A program made the position numbers and the translations under genes. A DNA stretch of 64,000 nt from contig NC_082606.1 of assembly GCF_030936135.1 (NCBI RefSeq), forward strand, positions 4,659,255-4,723,254, given 5' to 3'. This stretch comes from Gavia stellata (taxonomy: Eukaryota > Chordata > Aves > Gaviiformes > Gaviidae). The notes under the pieces were generated by a model that did no database searches, was not told the origin of the DNA, and saw only the letters and a list, made by a program, of their open reading frames with translations. Below are positions 56,501 through 64,000 of the stretch, in pieces; position 1 is the first letter of the stretch; every line of letters begins with the position of its first letter.

Positions 56501-59500
56501 ATATTCCAAGTTAACTTGGTGCGCCATTCCAGTCTCAGGTGGAATTACGGAAATATTCTTGAAAACCTTTGAACTCCACTGTAATTTTTCCAAAATGAGA
56601 AAAAAAAGTTGCATTTTCTCAAAGGTATATTCAATTCTTAGAACGTAACTAAAATGACAAAACTAATATGCAATAAAACAGTACTTGCTATTTACGCAAG
56701 TGGCTTTTGCTCATTTGCCAAACGGAGCTACGTGATCCCCTTGGATTCCATACATTCTTAATCATTAACAAAGCCATTAATTTAATTCCTGCTGAAGGCT
56801 GAATCAGTAATTCATACCTACCTCTCAAAAGCAGGGCTGGATAAATCTCTTACCTTCCCGTTCAAACAACTGATTTCAAGCACGGCTAAGACTAGTATTT
56901 AGACAGCAGAACCTAAGCACTTGTATTTATAGCAGAATTTAGTGTAGGTTTTACACTCCTGGATCAGACTGAAGATACAATTCGGAAAAGCATCTTGCTA
57001 CATGCAAACTCAAGATGCTAGATTTAAAAAAGCTGATGTGGAAACTTGGAACAAGATTCAGGTTAGCAGTTTCCCTCTTCAATAATGTAAAAGCTAATTT
57101 GCAACTTTCAGAAAGAAGCCTCCTAGTCTACCTACATGAAAAAACTTCTAGGTCATCGCATCAGATTCCTAAACCATGTTAAATTAGTGGATGAAGAGCA
57201 AATACCAATGTTGCAGATCCCTGGCTAGCAAAGGCAGCAATGTTCACCACACAAGACTTCATTAACAAGTTTACCAGCACTGCTGCCTAGTTTGAGAGCA
57301 GCAATGTCTCAACACCGGCTTCTGTTCATCGCTTCCAACTTCCGTGAAATTTGTAACAGAAGTACAGATAAACCAACCTTTTATCCAGAAACTCATTGTC
57401 ACCTAAAGCACTGAGCTCATCAAAAAGCATTAAAAAGACTAATGCTTCATAAATATCCATTTTGTCCACCGCCCTCACACTGACAAGAACCAAATCAAAC
57501 AGTATAAACCTCAAGTTAGAATTATGAAAAATTATCTACCCTCTAAGCAACACCTAGATTTAGAACCTCTGCTAACAACTTTTAGATTTAAAGTAATAAA
57601 CCATGTTACCATGTTATTAACCAATTTTCTGTTTCCATATTAAATTCAGATTTGAAAGCCTGACATTTCCAAATGATTACGTTTAAATTTATCATCTGAA
57701 CCTGAACACTGGTAGACAAATGGAGAAAGCTCTTAAAACAACCAAACCACAACACAATAGAAAGCCCACAGGTACACAGACATACCTTAAAAAATTGAAG
57801 CCTCTCTCTATTTCTGCCAAATTCCATCTCTTGATTTTTCAAAACTGTCTCAGGCCTGGGAACATATCAAGTTTACAAGCACTGTCATAATTTATTTCAA
57901 ATTACAGAAGAACAAGTTGTTATTTTTGATTGTTTGATGAAAGACTCATTTAAGCCTGCAGCAAAATTTGAAGCCGTTTACTAGAACAAAGATAACTCCT
58001 TCCTCGCAGCAAGCTTTCGGTAAACAGTGAAAAATAACTAATTTCATCTGTGCTGTGCTTGAGAACAGGTTTATTCTAGGTATAGTTTGCCTAAAGCATT
58101 TGATCTCAAAAATACTCATTTCAAGAGATCTATTCCCAGCATGTACTACAATACACAGCTTTTTTTCTTCCCCTAATCAGTAGTCTTACAGGTTGCACAC
58201 CTCAAAATTCAATTACAGTAAGGAATGAAGATGTTCACTAGTTCACGTAAAAAACACTCTCTATGTTCAGCATTAGCCCTTTAGCAGCTGAGTAGAACCT
58301 CAGGGCAATTGTAACTATCCTCCATTTCTGTATTTCTTGCCTCCAAGGCACAATTTTTTTCTTCCAAGAACTCTCAGTACAGCCTCATAAGATGAATCGT
58401 CTTTTCTTAAGTGTTATTTATTAAGAGACTGATATTCATTATAAAGGAGTAATCCACAATTTAAGAGGAATAACCTCCACTTTGAGGAGGTAGACAAGGA
58501 AGGGAACACACTTGCTTTGTACCAGGAAGGGAGGAAGGAAGTCCTCAGTTTTCTAGAAGTGTATTTTACATTATGACCCTTCCCGTTCTTCTCTGCAGCA
58601 TCAGAAGGTTAGCAGCTATAGTGCTTTGCAACACCCAGAGGGACAGTCATCATTCATGCTGCAGCTTAATACCACAGCTGTTTTGCTGCCAGAAACATCA
58701 ATATTGCTGAAAACATCACTAATGCTGCATTCCTACACCTGTATGAGCAGGAATATCTGCGTATCTACAAAATTACCAACACAATCAGCATCATATCACT
58801 GTGGGGTACAGATCTGATCAGCTTTTAAATTCTACACCTGTCCAGCACAGGAAAATAGGGATCTGAAGAGTCTATCAACAAAAGAGGTGGCAGCTGAAAG
58901 AGGAGGATGATTACATCTAATTGTCAGGTGGCATGGTATGCAATGATCTGTTAGTAATACTGAAAATCTGGAAAAGGCAGATAGATGAGGTTGCCCTGGG
59001 CTATTACGTACAGGCAGAATATACACTGAATTTCAACTCAATGACAGATGGACTGTGAGACTCCGTAAAAACTGGGGGATGATGTATAGGCTAGTTCTTA
59101 GTTCTCCTTTAAGAGCCAGAAACTTTTGAAAAGCTCTCACAGAAAAACTAAAATGTACTTTTAGAAATATATGAATGAAGCATTGATTTATTCACCGATG
59201 TTTACTTTGTAACATACAGAGGATTACTCCTATGCTTTGTTGTCCTTGCAAAGAAACAAGGGAAGTCTCAAAATTTAATTAAAAAAAAAAAAATCACAGC
59301 CATGAGTCACACAGTTGGCCATCTGCACTGTGTTTAGTAAAGCCCTTCTTGTAAAAAAAAAATTTATTGTAGACTAAGTCAAATCTGCTACATCAGACCT
59401 TCTTCAAGACTGAAACCGGTCTATGGCACATGTGAAGGAAAGTACAGAAGGATGTTTAGGGGGAAAAAAAAAAAAAAATCACATCTCTATGAACTGTCAA

Positions 59501-62500
59501 AGGCAGTGCCTAACAACACAGAAGGGTGCAAATAATTAAAAAAGAAAGATTTCATACTCAGGCAGCGGCTGAAGGTGGAAAGGACAGAGGATAGGTGTGT
59601 TCTCAATCTGCGCAGAAAATTGTCCTGAGTGGCGACTCGACTCTCCGGCGCTACACGGCCCCTTGCAGCCAGTTTGACCCCTGCAAGGTAGCTTCCGAGG
59701 CTGTGCTTTAAGTGGAGAAAGCTTTGCCATCGGCTTCTGTGAATCACCACCTCCAGGATTCGGAGCATTCTGAATTGCACTGTAACATTAAATAGAAGAA
59801 TAATTTAGACATGAGGAATTTTGCCTTTTTTTTTTGTTTTTTTTTTTTGCAGTCCCTTCAACAGATTGTAAATTATTATCTGAAAGAAATAGTTATTTTA
59901 CTACAACCCTGTTGCCAAGTAAACTAGCACTAAATAAGCTTAGTTAAGTAATGTAGTGTGGTAGTGAACAGAACTGGATTGTCTGAAAGATTAACACCAG
60001 ATAAACAACTCCTTCACTTTTTTCACAAGAGACCAGAAATCTTTATAAACAATGTTGCAAAGGCTAAACTCAGGGTTTAAAACTCGGAAGGTGTGGGTAG
60101 AGCCTCATCCAAGTGGTGGACTTACTGAACATACTTTTTTTAAGACAGTGCTGTACACGTTATGTTAAATCCATAGAGGAATGATTACAGACAAAGCTTT
60201 CTCAAGGAAAGAAACAGAACTTTATTATTTAATTAGACTTTTTATACAAATTCTCAAAAGCTCAGATAAATCTTATACACTATTCAAGTCAGAAGACAAA
60301 ATTTTTATTTTTTTTTTTAAATAAAGTCCATATAGCACACTACCCTCTATTTGTACAATATTTAGTCTTCCCATGGGATCAAAGAAAGCTTGTTGGGAAA
60401 AATGAATTACTTCGCAATATTTACCAAATCATGGATCGTAATTAAAGCCACTGCTTTCTTCCGCTTTAGTAACACAGAAAGATACTTAAGTTATCGAATT
60501 GCAGGATATTGCATGGCCTCAGAGGATACCCTGTCTAAATCCCAACTTAGCCCCTGAGCCTCTGATCAGCAGGAGATGGAAGCTGTATAAAAGCAGCACA
60601 AACCATCCCGTAGCGAAGGGTTTCTTATCACAGGCCAGCAGCTGCCGAGATCCTGCAAGCATTCCAGAGAGAAACTACAGAAGCAGGATTTATCATTACA
60701 AAGCAGCATGTTGAGACCTCTTGCCAACATTTGGTCTTTCTGATAATTTTAGGCTAGCTTAATTGCAATCGAATCAGCTGTGCCTCCAGACACAAGAACG
60801 GACAGACCACAGAACTGAAAGAACACATATGCAACACAACAAATGATTTGTAGCTTCTTGCTCTTCGCTCTTCTAATACAGGAATTCAGTTTGGTTAGTA
60901 TGTATTTGGAAGGTCTACAGAAATGACTCATACACCCATGTCTATTTGACCACAGGCTTTTTCCCCAGAACTTTCAAAATTCCCAAAGAACTTAAGCAAT
61001 TTACACATTTCTGCATGAGTCTGGAAGGCTCCATGATGGAGGGGTGGGGGAGAAGGTAGAGGGGAGCTGCATTGTTGACTTAGTGTTTACTTCAGCAAAC
61101 ACTGAATAAAACACGAGTTTTTCCTCTTCTGCAGTATTATGCTTCTAGCAAAAGGCAGCCCCAGGCTGTTTGCATCACATTACTGCCTGTCAGAAAAGGA
61201 AAACCAGGCTGTCAGTTTTCCAGTCCCAATACTTTCCCAGACTCCTACAAGTACACTTTTCTCTCTGCAAATACATGCAGCCTTTTTTTAATCTGTTGTA
61301 AAGGCCAGGCCCACAAAAAATAAAAAAAGAGTTGTAAGCTATGGGCTGAAATGACAGTCTTTCAATATGTCCAGTAGGATGGCAAGCCGTTTCTCTGGAG
61401 CTGTGACAAGGCAGTCACATTGAAAAAAAAAAGTTTTGTTTAACATGAACAGTAAAAACTGGGCAAAGCAAACTTACAAACTCCCTCTGCCTCATTCTCT
61501 TAAGAGATACTATTTTCTGGAAACCGTGACAGTTATTTCAGCAAACTCTTGCCCAGAATTTGGGTTGTCAGTCAGCTTCATCCAGAACCCCTTACAACTA
61601 TTCTTCCTCTCCTTCAGGAGTGCTATTTTATCCATTTTTATTCAGCCCTCTTTCAGATACCATCAGGTCTAGTTTCAGGCATCCATACATGACAAATTAT
61701 TTGATGCGACAGTACCAAGACCAGAGTGAATCTATACTTCAGCATCAGACAAGAAAAGTATGGTTCATCAAAAAAATTAGGTGTATTACCATTTGCTGAA
61801 ATCAATCTGCAGAGAATGGTCAACAGTGAGATCAGTTGGGCAGGCAGGATTGACTTTCACAGGATCTCCTCCAGCACTTCTCACAGCTTCCCTCATGGCA
61901 GCAAAATCCACCATTGCTGGAATTCCTCTAATGGACAGAAAAACAAAATAGTACTACAACACGGGACATTAACTCACTAAAACATACAAGCTTCTTTTTT
62001 CATTTTAACTTTATTTAAGTCTAGATCTACCTAAGCTCTATTTCAGATAACAAACCCCTACTATTCTGTTCGCTAAATTTTGAAGCGCTTGAAACAATTT
62101 TAAAAAGTTAATGGAGTTGGTACTTATTCACAACAAGCAACAGCATGTTTGAAAGTAACATAGCAAACAAGAACAAGAGAATTACATTTCTCTTTTGTCT
62201 GGCTATGCTTCTGAAGTGCAATGGTACTTTACTACAAAACTCATTTTTAGACACCTACTACCTTTATGATAGAACCTTGCTATGCAAACAATGCTCATGC
62301 TATACATTAGCACCTTAGGATGTATTATTACTCCTCTTACAAAGCCAGCCATTTCTGAAGCTCACAGCATTTTACAAAAATATTCTTGTTGCTCTTACAT
62401 AGATAAGTGCACCTGAAGTACAAAACTGAGAGGACAACATTTATATAACACAGTACTATATAAATCTTCCTGACTTTGCTTGCTGAGCGTAAGTTCCCTC

Positions 62501-63281
62501 ATTTTTGTTATTAATATCACAATTCCCTTTTTTAATTATCTCACTTCTTGATAAATATATAGTTAATGAGTCAGCAAAACAGCTTAAATTTAATATTTGC
62601 AAAGTGCTGAAGGACTGCCCTTTTAGCTATGCCATACTCAAATCACAAAGAAAGTTAATATCCTAAGAGATTTCTTTTTAAATATATGTATTATTCATGG
62701 ATTCAGTTGCATTACATTACTTGTGGAGTAAGCAGTATTTAATCTTTAGTTATCTCAAGCAAGAATTCTATGTATTTCAATGAACCATCAGCCATCTGGC
62801 TACCGCCAAAATGTCACCACTTCCATTTGTGTTTTGGCTCTTATCCTCTAACGTGTTCCTTGTCGGCCAACAGCATCAGCCTCACCAACCTGCACTAAAA
62901 CCAGGGCACCCTATGGAACAACTCCTATCCTTGCGTCACATGTAATTATCATGAGGAATCTACTGGATAGCAGAAGCAGTGCACAGGTTTCTATTGGGAA
63001 AAACAGATACTTCAGTATCAAAAGGCTAAGTGCTATTTATTTTCAAGCCAAAGAATGGTACATACAACTCTGAGCTTACACAGATTATTTCGGAGTTTCT
63101 GGCACACACACTTACGTAAAGTCTTGAAGAACAACTCTGGCAGGACAGAAGGGCACTTCAACATTACTCTGTTTTGTTTTCCAGTCCAAGATGTTCATAG
63201 CATCTGTTTCTTTCACTAAGAAGCCATCACAGTTACGGATACTGGATTCAAACAGCACTCGTATGGAGTAAGGCAGAGTAT
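44544..63281 (-). CDS. IREB2: IREB2 (IRP2), iron-responsive element-binding protein 2, lacking the first ~35 residues
   Basis: Cytosolic RNA-binding protein of the aconitase family; in low iron it binds IREs in ferritin, transferrin-receptor and other mRNAs, and in high iron it is degraded through FBXL5. Twenty coding exons: 63281-63116, 61927-61790, 59779-59558, 57855-57786, 56578-56395, 55878-55739, 54922-54751, 53372-53272, 52847-52731, 51604-51445, 50587-50452, 49750-49666, 49057-48901, 48616-48492, 48200-48096, 47813-47671, 46484-46337, 46248-46126, 45457-45272 and 44654-44544 (TAG). They sum to 2789 nt, in frame throughout. These should be exons 3-22 of the 22-exon gene; the start codon lies beyond 64000. 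Landmarks are [31 protein letters not shown] and SSRDWAAKG. The weakest donors are gtttgt (after 52731) and gtactg (after 46126). The last residues are ...NFVARRFL. Confidence 0.98.
47470..47507. repeat. 25-bp short tandem duplication in an IREB2 intron
   Basis: AAGACAGGTGATT occurs at 47470-47482 and 47495-47507, with 'gctgggattgcc' between. It lies between the IREB2 exons at 47671-47813 and 46337-46484. Small and probably neutral. Confidence 0.75.
50878..50928. repeat. 31-bp imperfect tandem duplication around a near-palindrome, IREB2 intron
   Basis: GGCCACAGAGCCTCAAA (50878) recurs as GGCCACAGAGGACCTCAAAA (50909). Between them lies AAGGGAAGCTTCCTTT, nearly self-complementary. The intron is the one between exons at 51445-51604 and 50452-50587. 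Confidence 0.65.
59558..59779 (-). other. IREB2: IREB2 exon encoding the IRP2-specific cysteine-rich insertion
   Basis: This 222-nt exon encodes about 73 residues absent from IRP1 and cytosolic aconitase. It carries the conserved cysteine triplet C-x5-C-x3-C ([13 protein letters not shown]), with the same spacing as the three cysteines reported in mammalian IRP2. The acceptor is gttacag|T, and the donor is GA|gtatga, within CCT GAG. Its presence separates this gene from ACO1/IRP1. It was once proposed as an iron-dependent degradation domain; later work showed it is not strictly required for iron-dependent turnover. Confidence 0.93.
61928..63115 (-). other. IREB2 intron between the first two visible coding exons
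   Basis: About 1.2 kb, AT-rich, bounded by AC|gtaagt and ccattag|A. No other gene or clear repeat. The other long IREB2 introns (59780-61789, 57856-59557, 56579-57785, 52848-53271, 53373-54750, 49751-50451) likewise show only short A or T runs. Confidence 0.7.
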
Positions 63282-64000
63282 CTAGGGTAAAGCAAAGTAA
63301 CTGACTTAATTAGCGCAACACCTTCAGCTTATGTATTTTTAAATTACAATCTCACATTTCTAAAGAATTCCCCTTTGCTAGGGATTGGAAGGATGAGAGC
63401 TACAGGAGCCTGCTTTTCCAGTTGCCTTTGGGTTTGACGGTCATTACTCAATATGGAACATTGAGTTGCATAATGTATACATTGCAGAAGATGAGTTATA
63501 TATGGGATTTGACCGGAAGATACCAATGGCTTGACCGCACTGTGTTACAGCAGTGACATTTAAGAAGGTATGCTATGCTGGCAGGAGAGAGATGCAAGGA
63601 ATCTAGAGCTGGGATTACTGATCAGAGTGAGTGAAAAGCAACAACAATTATAACATTCAAAAATATTTTTTTCACTGTAAATTTCACCACTTCATTACTT
63701 GAGATACTAAGCCAAAAGCATCCAGTGCCAGAATATAGATTTTTTTTAAATAAACAATGATATGAAGACCAGAAACTATTCTGCCATGTGCCCTAAAATT
63801 AAACACATTTCATAAAATATAAAGAATGGCATCTCACTAAATACAAGTTTAGTTAAGTTTGTTACTGATCTGGATTAAGGTATTGACTAGAAACAGCTTT
63901 CTGGCACAATAAAATTTAGGGAACCAGAAATGAGAAAGAAAAAAGTGGGAACAGAAAAAAAGAATCAGATATCACTATTCACTGCAAACAAACAAACAAA
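63282..64000 (-). other. IREB2 intron at the window edge
   Basis: Intron upstream of the first visible IREB2 coding exon (acceptor ccctag|AT). It holds no exon for the missing N-terminal residues. The window ends in a CAAA microsatellite (about 63986-64000). Confidence 0.7.

Overview
The window is vertebrate genomic DNA, almost certainly from a bird. Five multi-exon protein genes have GT-AG introns, three promoter CpG islands are present, and a CR1 LINE fragment of avian type lies in an intron. Gene content and order match the mammalian IREB2-HYKK-PSMA4-CHRNA5-CHRNA3 block (human 15q25), shown here in reverse: IREB2, HYKK, PSMA4 and CHRNA5 are on the minus strand and CHRNA3 is on the plus strand. 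I cannot assign the species.

Layout by region. Positions 1-2131 hold the 3' end of CHRNA3 (+), cut by the window edge. Positions 5252-21167 hold a complete CHRNA5 (-, 6 exons, 472 aa), with its promoter CpG island around 20.4-21.9 kb. Positions 21.2-27.5 kb are a gene desert. Positions 27746-32777 hold a complete PSMA4 coding region (-, 8 coding exons, 261 aa), with a CpG-island promoter at about 32.6-33.7 kb. Positions 33710-38610 hold the complete HYKK coding region (-, 4 coding exons, 383 aa), whose 3' end abuts the PSMA4 promoter; its own CpG island is at about 39.1-39.7 kb. Positions 44544-63281 hold IREB2 (-), 20 coding exons giving 928 complete residues. The first roughly 35 residues lie beyond the right edge.

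Function. CHRNA3 and CHRNA5 encode subunits of ganglionic and brain nicotinic receptors, and they are arranged tail to tail. PSMA4 is an alpha-ring subunit of the 20S proteasome. HYKK phosphorylates 5-hydroxylysine. IREB2 (IRP2) binds iron-responsive elements in mRNAs and is itself degraded when iron is plentiful. The linkage of these five genes is old and conserved, but the housekeeping genes and the receptor genes share no pathway.

All exon borders below were read by hand from the sequence. Reading frame was checked across every junction, and exon lengths sum to intact proteins with no frameshift or internal stop. I found no previously undescribed biological system. The items worth a second look are small: a symmetric MYB/E2F-like motif cluster upstream of CHRNA5, a GGGGCC repeat between HYKK and PSMA4, a 24-bp duplication with a hairpin downstream of IREB2, very tight HYKK/PSMA4 packing, and a few notable residues.
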